Source: Pseudomonadota bacterium (GTDB lineage Bacteria; Pseudomonadota; Gammaproteobacteria; Burkholderiales; Burkholderiaceae_C). Taken from it: 6,981 nucleotides of DNA. A program made the translations under genes and the position numbers. The stretch is from contig JAEXBL010000349.1 in assembly GCA_023394015.1 (NCBI GenBank), forward strand, positions 1 to 6,981, given 5' to 3'. This document shows positions 1 to 6,981 of the stretch, in pieces; position 1 is the first letter of the stretch; each line of letters begins with the position of its first letter. The notes under the pieces are model-generated. The model was not told the origin of the DNA. It was given only the letters and a program-made list of their open reading frames with translations, and did no database searches.

Positions 1-1516
1 ACCACCACGGCCTTGACCGTCTCGCCGCGGTAGGCATCGCGCGCCGCGATCACACAGGCTTCCTGAATCGCAGGGTGGTGGAACATCATGGACTCCACCT
101 CGGCCGGCCATACCTTGAAGCCGCTGCATTGATCATGCGCTTGAGCCGGTCGGTGATGAAGAAGTAGCCGTCCTCGTCCACCCGCCCCAGATCGCCGGAG
201 CGGAAGAAACGCTTGCCCTCCAGCTCGAAGAACGCCGCCTCGGTGGCGTCCGGGCGCTTCCAGTAGCCCTGGAACACCTCGGGGCCGTGGATCACGATCT
301 CGCCCTGCTCGCCCTGCGGCACCTCCTGCAGCGTCTCGGGATCGACCACGCGCGCGTCGGTGCTCATGAACGGGATGCCCAGGCACTGCTGCTTGGGGTG
401 GTCGGGCGGGTTCTGGTGCGAGGGCGCGGCGGTCTCGGTCAGGCCGTAGCCCTCGGCGTAGTGCAAGCCGTAGGTGTCGAGCAGCCGCTGCGCCACCGCC
501 TGCGGCATGGCCGCGCCGCCGCCGCTGATGACCTTCAGGCTGCTCAGGTCGAAGCTGGCGAAGTTGGGGCTGGCCAGCAGGTCGATGATCATGGTCGGGA
601 TGTTGCCGAAGCTGGTGACCTTCCAGCGCGAGATCAGCCGCCCGGCCAGTTCGCGGTCCCAGCGCGGCATCACCACCGCCGTGGCGCCGCAGTACACGCC
701 GGCGTGCATCACCGCCACCATGCCGGTGATGTGGAACATCGGCACCACCACCAGCGCCACCGTCTCGGCCGTGCCGTTGCCCCACAGCGCGCAGGCCACG
801 GCGTTGTGCATGATCGAGGCGTGGGTGTGCATGCAGCCCTTGGGCAGGCCGGTGGTGCCGCTGGTGTAGGGCAGCACGCTCAGGTCCTGCGGGCCGGCGG
901 TGGTCTCGGCCAGCGGGCCGTCGAAGGCCAGCGCGTCCTGCCAGGCGTGCGCCTGGCCGCCGGCCAGCGCGGGCAGCGCGTGGTGGGTCAGCAGCCAGTC
1001 GCGCCAGGCCTCGGGCGGCGCGTCGTCGCCCTGCACGTCGGCGTCGAAGGCGTCGGTGAACTGGGTCACGATCAGGTGCGCCAGGCGCTGGCCTTCGGGC
1101 AGCGCGTTGGAGGCGGCGGCCAGCTCGCCGGCCAGGTCGGCGGTGGTGATGGCCACTTTGGCGTCGGGGTCGGTGATGTAGTGCTTCAGCTCCTCGGCGC
1201 GGTTCATCGGGTTGACCGGCACCACCACCGCGTCGGCGCGCAGGATGGCGAAGTGCGCCACGATGAGCTGCGGCGTGTTCTGCATGTTCAGCACCACGCG
1301 GTCGCCCTTTTGCACGCCCAGCGACTGCAGGCAGGCGGCCAGGCGCTCGGCCTGCTGCTTGACCTGGGCCCAGGTCAGCACGCGGCCGAAGAACACGATG
1401 GCCGGCTTGTCGGGGTAGCGCAGCGCGCTGATGGCCAGGTTGTGCCACAGCGAGGTGGCCGGCGGGGTGATGGCGTGCGGCAGGCGCTTGGGCCAGAACT
1501 TGTGATGCGGGCGCAT
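1..1516 (-). pseudogene. Acyl-CoA synthetase (AMP-binding, long-chain fatty-acid ligase type), frameshifted and 3'-partial
   Basis: ANL-superfamily adenylating enzyme that would activate a carboxylic acid, probably a fatty acid, with ATP and then load it onto CoA in the cytoplasm. Visible motifs are the phosphate-binding loop YTSGTTGLPKG at residues 217-227, YGLTET at 357-362, the ribose-binding Asp in SGD at D442, and the hinge region DRLK at 456-459. The start is set by ATG at 1516, preceded by AAGGAGA (1533-1527) with a 10-nt spacer. After MIN (461-463) the frame breaks: families of this type continue A-S-G-F-K-V-W-P-A-E-V-E, and that text is present from GFKVWPAEVE to the window edge, but one frame over. 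One base is missing between 125 and 126. Read literally, the protein gains about 12 wrong residues and stops at a TGA at 88-86, losing the C-terminal lid. The lid lysine (motif A10) would lie outside the window. This is either a real pseudogene or a sequencing/assembly error. Substrate chain length cannot be read from the sequence. Confidence 0.
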
Positions 1517-1526
1517 GGGTGGCGGG

Positions 1527-1533
1527 TCTCCTT
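1527..1533 (-). promoter_or_regulatory. Ribosome binding site of the acyl-CoA synthetase gene
   Basis: AAGGAGA on the minus strand, 10 nt before the ATG at 1516. It fixes this start and excludes the 96-codon upstream extension of the open frame, which would run through the terminator and into glnB. Its 5' end touches the 3' arm of the inverted repeat at 1533-1551. Confidence 0.8.
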
Positions 1534-1551
1534 TGAATCTTGTGGATTCAA
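1533..1551 (-). promoter_or_regulatory. Perfect 7-bp inverted repeat abutting the synthetase ribosome binding site
   Basis: TTGAATC (1533-1539) and GATTCAA (1545-1551) are perfect inverted arms around a 5-nt spacer. The element is AT-rich in a GC-rich surrounding and sits directly upstream of the Shine-Dalgarno sequence. It could be an operator for a dimeric repressor controlling the fatty-acid ligase gene, or an mRNA hairpin. I do not recognise it as a known operator. Confidence 0.45.
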
Positions 1552-1616
1552 TGCTAGCGCCCAGGGCCGCTGGCGCGAGCCCCCACCTTGTCGCGGCGGC
1601 GACGCCGGGCAAGGCC

Positions 1617-1650
1617 AAAAAAAGGGCTCGCCGGTCAGGCCGGCGAGCCC
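1617..1650 (-). terminator. Intrinsic terminator of the nadE-glnB operon
   Basis: A perfect 11-bp GC-rich stem (arms 1624-1634 and 1640-1650) has a 5-nt loop and, read on the minus strand, is followed by seven T residues (complement of the A run 1617-1623). It lies 30 bp after the glnB stop codon and before the next minus-strand gene, so it ends the nadE-glnB transcript and insulates the synthetase gene. Confidence 0.9.
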
Positions 1651-1680
1651 TGGTGTCGGGTGGCTTGCGGGAGCGGCGCT

Positions 1681-3701
<2,021 letters not shown>

Positions 3702-3706
3702 GAACG

Positions 3707-4933
3707 GTGCTTGAAAACAATCTCGGTTGGCATGGTAACGCGCTGCAGGCGCAGGTCGCGACCTCGCCGCTGGCCGTGGACGCCGCGGCCTGGAACGCCC
3801 TGCTGGCCACCCAGGCCACGCCCACACCCTTCATGCGGCACGAGTACCTGGCAGCGCTGCACGCCAGTGGCAGCGCCGTGCCGCAAACGGGCTGGGCGCC
3901 GCGCTTTGTGCTGCTGTGGGACGGCGACGCGCTGACCGCCGCCTGCCCGCTGTACCTGAAAAGCCATTCGTATGGCGAATACGTGTTCGACTGGGCCTGG
4001 TCCAACGCCTACGCCGAGCACGGCCTGCGCTACTACCCCAAGGCACTGGTGGCGGTGCCGTTCACCCCGGTGCCGGGCTCGCGCCTGCTGGCGCGCGACG
4101 ACGCGGCGCGCGCGGCGCTGCTGCGGGTGGTCATCGACTGGTGCGAACAGCAGCGCCTGTCTTCACTGCATGTGCTGTTCGGCGACGAGACCGACCGCGC
4201 GACCTGCGCAGCAGCCGGGCTGATGCAGCGCCAGCAGGTGCAATTCCATTGGAACAACCTACATCCCGCCGAGGCGCGCCCGTTCCGCGATTTCGACGAC
4301 TTCCTGGCCTCGCTGTCGCAGGACAAGCGCAAGAAGATCCGCCAGGAGCGGCGCAAGGTGGCCGACGCCGGCGTCAGCTTTCGCTGGGCGCGCGGGGCCG
4401 ACATCACGCCGGCCGACTGGGCCTTTTTCTACCGCTGCTACGAGCGCACCTACCTGGAGCACGGCAACGCGCCTTACCTGACGCCGGCTTTCTTCGCCGC
4501 CATGGCGCACGAGCTGGCCGGCCACTGGCTGCTGTTCGTCGCCGAGCGGCAGGGCCGGCCGATCGCCTGCAGCCTGATCGCCCTGAGCGATGACACCTGC
4601 CGTGCCGATGGCCCGAATGGCCCGAATGGCCCGCCCACCGTCGCCTACGGCCGCTACTGGGGCGCGCTGGAGCGCGTCGATTGCCTGCATTTCGAGGCCT
4701 GCTACTACCAGCCGCTGGCCTGGTGCATCGCGCACGGCGTGGCGCGCTTCGAGGGCGGCGCGCAGGGCGAGCACAAGATGGCGCGCGCGCTCATGCCCAC
4801 TCCGACCGCCAGCAGCCACTGGCTGGCGCACCCGGCCTTTGCCGATGCGGTGGCGCGCTTCGTGCAGCGCGAGTCCGGCGGCATCGAGGACTACCTGGCC
4901 CACCTGGACCAGCGCTCCCCCTTCAGGCGCTGA
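3707..4933 (+). CDS. FemAB-like/GNAT-fold N-acyltransferase (DUF482, peptidoglycan-biosynthesis-like family)
   Basis: A 408-residue cytoplasmic protein of the DUF482/COG3146 family, which has a GNAT-like fold related to FemAB aminoacyltransferases. The true substrate is not established, and the 'peptidoglycan biosynthesis' label is by similarity only. Visible family features are a basic stretch DKRKKIRQERR at 206-216, YGRYWG at 314-319, LHFEACYYQ at 327-335 and FEGGAQGEHK at 348-357, the strongest signature. There is no signal peptide or membrane segment. The start is GTG at 3707, supported by GGAGG at 3692-3696 (10-nt spacer). The ATG at 3700 stops after four codons, and the next in-frame ATG lies inside conserved sequence. 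The SD lies inside the 5' end of divergent nadE. Residues 302-309 are a GPNGPNGP insertion encoded by a 9-bp tandem repeat. A sizeable gap before gltS suggests a separate transcript. Confidence 0.9.
   Translation: MLENNLGWHGNALQAQVATSPLAVDAAAWNALLATQATPTPFMRHEYLAALHASGSAVPQTGWAPRFVLLWDGDALTAACPLYLKSHSYGEYVFDWAWSNAYAEHGLRYYPKALVAVPFTPVPGSRLLARDDAARAALLRVVIDWCEQQRLSSLHVLFGDETDRATCAAAGLMQRQQVQFHWNNLHPAEARPFRDFDDFLASLSQDKRKKIRQERRKVADAGVSFRWARGADITPADWAFFYRCYERTYLEHGNAPYLTPAFFAAMAHELAGHWLLFVAERQGRPIACSLIALSDDTCRADGPNGPNGPPTVAYGRYWGALERVDCLHFEACYYQPLAWCIAHGVARFEGGAQGEHKMARALMPTPTASSHWLAHPAFADAVARFVQRESGGIEDYLAHLDQRSPFRR
4608..4634 (+). repeat. Three tandem copies of a 9-bp unit inside the acyltransferase gene
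   Basis: ATGGCCCGA at 4608-4616 and 4617-4625, then ATGGCCCGC at 4626-4634. The unit length is a multiple of three, so copy-number change keeps the frame. The repeat codes GPNGPNGP at residues 302-309, between the IACSLIALSDD strand and the conserved YGRYWG motif, probably a surface loop. Confidence 0.9.
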
Positions 4934-4939
4934 CAATGA

Positions 4940-4971
4940 CCGGCGCGGGCGCGCCTGGGGATGTTTTTTTT
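4940..4971 (+). terminator. Possible intrinsic terminator of the acyltransferase gene
   Basis: GGCGC (4942-4946) and GCGCC (4951-4955) form a short GC stem with a 4-nt loop. It can be extended by two C-G pairs if T4956 is bulged. Eight T residues follow at 4964-4971. The T run begins five bases after the extended stem, more than in a classic terminator, so the assignment is tentative. The position, just after the stop codon at 4933, fits. Confidence 0.4.
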
Positions 4972-5033
4972 GTCATTTGTCATGCGCTCGTCAGAGCGCG
5001 GTCATTCGTCATGGGCTTCATGCGCTGCGTCAT
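4972..5033 (+). promoter_or_regulatory. GTCAT direct-repeat array upstream of gltS
   Basis: GTCAT occurs five times on the plus strand at 4972, 4979, 5001, 5008 and 5029, giving steps of 7, 22, 7 and 21 bp. The first four form two near-identical boxes, GTCATTTGTCAT (4972-4983) and GTCATTCGTCAT (5001-5012). Between them lies a perfect 6-bp hairpin, GCGCTC at 4984-4989 and GAGCGC at 4994-4999, with a GTCA loop. The last copy falls where a -35 element would lie for the -10-like CACAAT at 5052-5057. This looks like a binding array for an unidentified regulator of gltS, but no known operator is recognised. Confidence 0.4.
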
Positions 5034-5051
5034 GGCCCACCGACATGGCGC

Positions 5052-5057
5052 CACAAT
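5052..5057 (+). promoter_or_regulatory. Possible -10 element of the gltS promoter
   Basis: CACAAT matches four of six bases of the sigma-70 -10 consensus. It would place transcription start near 5064, leaving a leader of about 20 nt that holds the ribosome binding site. No good -35 hexamer lies 16-18 bp upstream, so if real it may need an activator. Confidence 0.3.
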
Positions 5058-5072
5058 CGGCCATCGGTCTGC

Positions 5073-5078
5073 AAGGAG
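5073..5078 (+). promoter_or_regulatory. Ribosome binding site of gltS
   Basis: AAGGAG, 6 nt before ATG 5085. It fixes the gltS start within a much longer open frame that extends upstream through the acyltransferase gene. Confidence 0.85.
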
Positions 5079-5084
5079 CCCCCC

Positions 5085-6362
5085 ATGGAAATCCAACTCA
5101 ACGGCTACTACACGATGATCCTGGCCACCCTGGTGCTGCTGCTGGGGCGCTTTCTGATCGTCAAGATCCGCTTTCTGTCCGACTTCAACATCCCCGAGCC
5201 GGTGGCCGGGGGGCTGGTGGCGGGCATCATCGTGTTCCTGCTGAACGTGTTCTTTGGCCTCACGTTCAAGTTCCAGGGGCAGTTGCAGACCGCCTTCATG
5301 CTGATGTTCTTCTCCTCCATCGGCCTAAGCGCGGACTTCACGCGCCTGAAGGCCGGGGGCAAGCCGCTGGCGGTGTTCCTGGTGGTGGTGGCCGGCTTCA
5401 TCGTGGTGCAGGACCTGGTGGGCGTGGGCCTGGCCTCGGCGCTGGGGCTGAACCCGCTGCTCGGGCTGGTCACTGGCTCCATCACGCTCACCGGCGGCCA
5501 CGGCACGGCCGGCGCCTGGGGGCCGGTGCTGGAAAGCAGGTACGGCATCACCGGCGCCACCACGCTGGGCATTGCCACCGCCACCTTCGGCCTGGTGGCG
5601 GGCGGGCTGATCGGCGGCCCGGTGGCCAAGTACCTGCTGAAGAAGATGCAGCACGAGCGGCTGCCCCCGCCCACGGGCCAGACCGAGGTGGAGGCCGTGG
5701 CCGCCGCGCAGTCGCTCTACAGCACGCGCCACACCGAAAGCGGCGACACGCCCGACAGCGCCATGTTCGACAAGCCGGACGAGATCCGGCTGATCACCGC
5801 CTCGTCCACCATCGAGACCCTGGCGCTGTTTGCCGCCTGCATGGCCTTTGCCGAGGTCATGACCATGACCGCCAAGGGCACGGTGTTCGAGCTGCCGACC
5901 TTCGTGTGGGCGCTGGGCGGCGGCGTGGTGATCCGCAACGTGCTCACCCACTTCTTCCACTTCGACATGTTCGACCGCGCCATCGACGTGTTCGGCAACG
6001 CCTCACTGTCGCTGTTCCTGGCCATGGCGCTGCTGTCGCTGCGGCTGTGGGAGCTGACCGACCTGGCGCTGCCGGTGATGCTGATCCTCACGGTGCAGGT
6101 CGGCGTGATGATGCTGTACGCCGCCTGGGTGACCTTCCGGGTGATGGGCGCCGACTACGACGCCGCCGTGCTGGCCGCCGGCCATTGCGGCTTCGGCATG
6201 GGGGCCACGCCGACGGCCATCGCCAACATGCAGGCCGTGACCGACCGCTACGGCAGCTCGTACAAGTCGTTCTTGATCGTGCCCATGGTGGGCGCCTTCT
6301 TCGTCGACCTGGTCAATGCGGCGGTGCTGCAGCTGTTCACCCAACTGCCCTTTCTGCGCTGA
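5085..6362 (+). CDS. gltS: Sodium/glutamate symporter
   Basis: Inner-membrane secondary transporter of the ESS family that brings glutamate into the cell with sodium. It is 425 residues, compared with about 400 for E. coli GltS. The family's two inverted halves are visible. The first has an N-terminal helix at about 10-26, FNIPEPVAGGLVAG at 34-47 and the re-entrant motif TGGHGTAGAWG at 136-146. The second has GHCGFGMGATPTAIANM at 366-382, the matching re-entrant segment. They are joined by a polar cytoplasmic loop at about 186-235, which probably accounts for the extra length. Hydrophobic helices fill the rest and there is no cleavable signal. The start is supported by AAGGAG at 6 nt. It appears monocistronic, downstream of a repeat-rich regulatory region and convergent with the next gene. 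The adjacency to glutamine/PII genes is suggestive only. Confidence 0.95.
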   Translation: MEIQLNGYYTMILATLVLLLGRFLIVKIRFLSDFNIPEPVAGGLVAGIIVFLLNVFFGLTFKFQGQLQTAFMLMFFSSIGLSADFTRLKAGGKPLAVFLVVVAGFIVVQDLVGVGLASALGLNPLLGLVTGSITLTGGHGTAGAWGPVLESRYGITGATTLGIATATFGLVAGGLIGGPVAKYLLKKMQHERLPPPTGQTEVEAVAAAQSLYSTRHTESGDTPDSAMFDKPDEIRLITASSTIETLALFAACMAFAEVMTMTAKGTVFELPTFVWALGGGVVIRNVLTHFFHFDMFDRAIDVFGNASLSLFLAMALLSLRLWELTDLALPVMLILTVQVGVMMLYAAWVTFRVMGADYDAAVLAAGHCGFGMGATPTAIANMQAVTDRYGSSYKSFLIVPMVGAFFVDLVNAAVLQLFTQLPFLR

Positions 6363-6371
6363 GCGCGCATG

Positions 6372-6404
6372 AAAAAGCCGAGCGGCCTGCAGTGGCCGCC
6401 CGGC
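6372..6404 (-). terminator. Intrinsic terminator of the small exported-protein gene
   Basis: GCGGCC (6382-6387) pairs with GGCCGC (6394-6399) around a 6-nt loop. GCCG (6377-6380) pairs with CGGC (6401-6404) beyond a single A/C mismatch. Read on the minus strand the stem is followed by five T residues (complement of 6372-6376). The plus strand has no T run after the stem, so it serves the minus-strand gene rather than gltS, although the hairpin sits between the two convergent ends. Confidence 0.75.
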
Positions 6405-6447
6405 GGTTGGATGGTGCCGTCCGCCGCCGCGCGGACAACGGATGCGC

Positions 6448-6768
6448 TTATTCGCGGTCGCGGCGCGGCGCCCGGGCGCTGGTGCGCGCGCGCTGGCTGC
6501 GGCCTTCGCGGTACACCACGGGCTTGACCGGCAGGTCGTAGTACGGGTCGATGGCCGGGCCGCAGTTGGCGTCGGCCAGGCCGAACACCAGCGTGGCGCC
6601 GGGGCCGTACTTGTAGGGCACGGTCTGGTGCAACTGGTACGACATGTCCACCGGCGGGGTCGAGGTCTCCGACAGGATCTGGCCCTTGGGGCCCATGACG
6701 GTGTAGCAGGCGGCCTGCGCGCCGGCGGCCAGCATCAGCGCGCCGATGAAGAGGGTGGACTTTTTCAT
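6448..6768 (-). CDS. Small exported hypothetical protein with two cysteines
   Basis: A 106-residue protein of unknown function. It begins with a clear Sec signal peptide: KK at residues 2-3, a hydrophobic core LFIGALMLAAG, and an AQA cleavage site at 17-19. The predicted mature form starts at A20-C21. The cysteine is not preceded by a lipobox (position -3 is Gln), so it is not called a lipoprotein. The only two cysteines, C21 and C69, could form a periplasmic disulfide. The mature part is rich in Tyr, Pro and Gly (CYTVMGPKGQI, PPVDMSYQLH), and the last 20 residues are arginine-rich. I recall similar unnamed proteins in Comamonadaceae but no assigned role. ATG 6768 has only a weak AAGG close by. 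A perfect TTGACA lies about 55 bp upstream and a good terminator follows, so it is probably transcribed alone. Confidence 0.8.
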   Translation of the reverse strand: MKKSTLFIGALMLAAGAQAACYTVMGPKGQILSETSTPPVDMSYQLHQTVPYKYGPGATLVFGLADANCGPAIDPYYDLPVKPVVYREGRSQRARTSARAPRRDRE

Positions 6769-6801
6769 GGCCTTATTTTGCAGCTTCTTGCAGATCGCCC
6801 C

Positions 6802-6829
6802 AGTCTGCCGCGCCGGCGCCGCTTGTCAA
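6802..6829 (-). promoter_or_regulatory. Possible sigma-70 promoter of the small exported-protein gene
   Basis: A perfect TTGACA -35 hexamer on the minus strand (6829-6824) is followed after 16 bp by CAGACT (6807-6802), which matches the -10 consensus at only three of six positions. The -35 lies within the interrupted palindrome CGCTTG-T-CAAGCG (6820-6832), which could be an operator. Confidence 0.35.
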
Positions 6830-6906
6830 GCGGACGGGGCCGGCAGGCGGCACGCAGCGTGCCAAGGGCCACGCGCGGTGTGGCTGCCAGCCCACGCCGG
6901 ACGGGC

Positions 6907-6981
6907 TCAGGCCGTGGTGGCCGCCGCCGTGCCGGCGTCGAAGCGCTGGTCCAGCGCGCGGGCAATCTCGGCCTCCAGCAC
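6907..6981 (-). CDS. C-terminal end of an unidentified protein (5'-partial)
   Basis: The last 24 codons of a minus-strand gene are visible, ending at a TGA at 6909-6907. The residues VLEAEIARALDQRFDAG followed by an Ala/Thr-rich tail read like the helical end of a real protein, with GC-rich third positions like its neighbours. Too little is present to name a family. The 138 bp between its stop and the small exported gene hold a 6-bp hairpin (6849-6863) without a T run, and the possible promoter described above. Confidence 0.5.
   Translation of the reverse strand: MLEAEIARALDQRFDAGTAAATTA

Noticed and set aside
118..136. Programmed ribosomal frameshift as an explanation for the broken synthetase frame
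   Set aside because: No slippery heptamer is present at the site, and this enzyme family is not known to use recoding.
4936..5118. Possible leader peptide starting at ATG 4936 and overlapping the gltS start
   Set aside because: No ribosome binding site and no recognisable protein character; the many ATG triplets come from the GTCAT repeats. Not called as a gene.
6377..6404. Terminator of gltS on the plus strand
   Set aside because: The hairpin is followed on the plus strand by GGTTGG rather than a T run, so the evidence supports only minus-strand termination.
4961..6541. 526-codon plus-strand frame overlapping gltS
   Set aside because: Low-complexity Gly/Arg/His/Ala shadow of gltS, whose product has clear family motifs in another frame.
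6765..6965. 66-codon minus-strand frame at the right end
   Set aside because: Arg/Pro-rich with no family character; it overlaps the start of the small exported protein in another frame and conflicts with the more protein-like frame ending at 6907.

Overview
This is an ordinary chromosomal stretch from a GC-rich bacterium. The GC-rich third codon positions, the style of the proteins and the gene neighbourhood (glutamine-dependent NAD synthetase next to a PII gene, a FemAB-like acyltransferase, a GltS transporter) fit a betaproteobacterium of the Burkholderiales, most likely Comamonadaceae. That placement rests on recalled family resemblance, not on a search.

Layout. At the left edge, on the minus strand, is an acyl-CoA synthetase gene (start 1516, running off the window at 1). 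Its reading frame is broken by one missing base near 125/126. Behind a 164-bp gap with a textbook intrinsic terminator lies a two-gene minus-strand operon, nadE (3701-2037) then glnB (2019-1681), separated by 17 bp. Divergent from nadE, with only 5 bp between the start codons, is a plus-strand FemAB-like/DUF482 N-acyltransferase gene (3707-4933). A 151-bp intergenic region with an unusual set of GTCAT direct repeats and small hairpins leads into gltS (5085-6362, plus strand), a sodium/glutamate symporter. Convergent with gltS is a small exported hypothetical protein (6768-6448, minus) with its own terminator. The last 75 bases hold the C-terminal end of another minus-strand gene that I cannot identify.

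Functionally the centre has a nitrogen theme. NadE takes amide nitrogen from glutamine, GlnB senses 2-oxoglutarate and energy state and reports nitrogen status, and GltS imports glutamate. Joint transcription of nadE and glnB is well supported by spacing and one shared terminator; any regulation of gltS by the same system is speculation. I found no mobile element, CRISPR array, RNA gene or clearly new system. The items most worth a second look are the frameshift in the synthetase, the palindrome abutting its ribosome binding site, the nadE-glnB pairing and the GTCAT repeat region before gltS.
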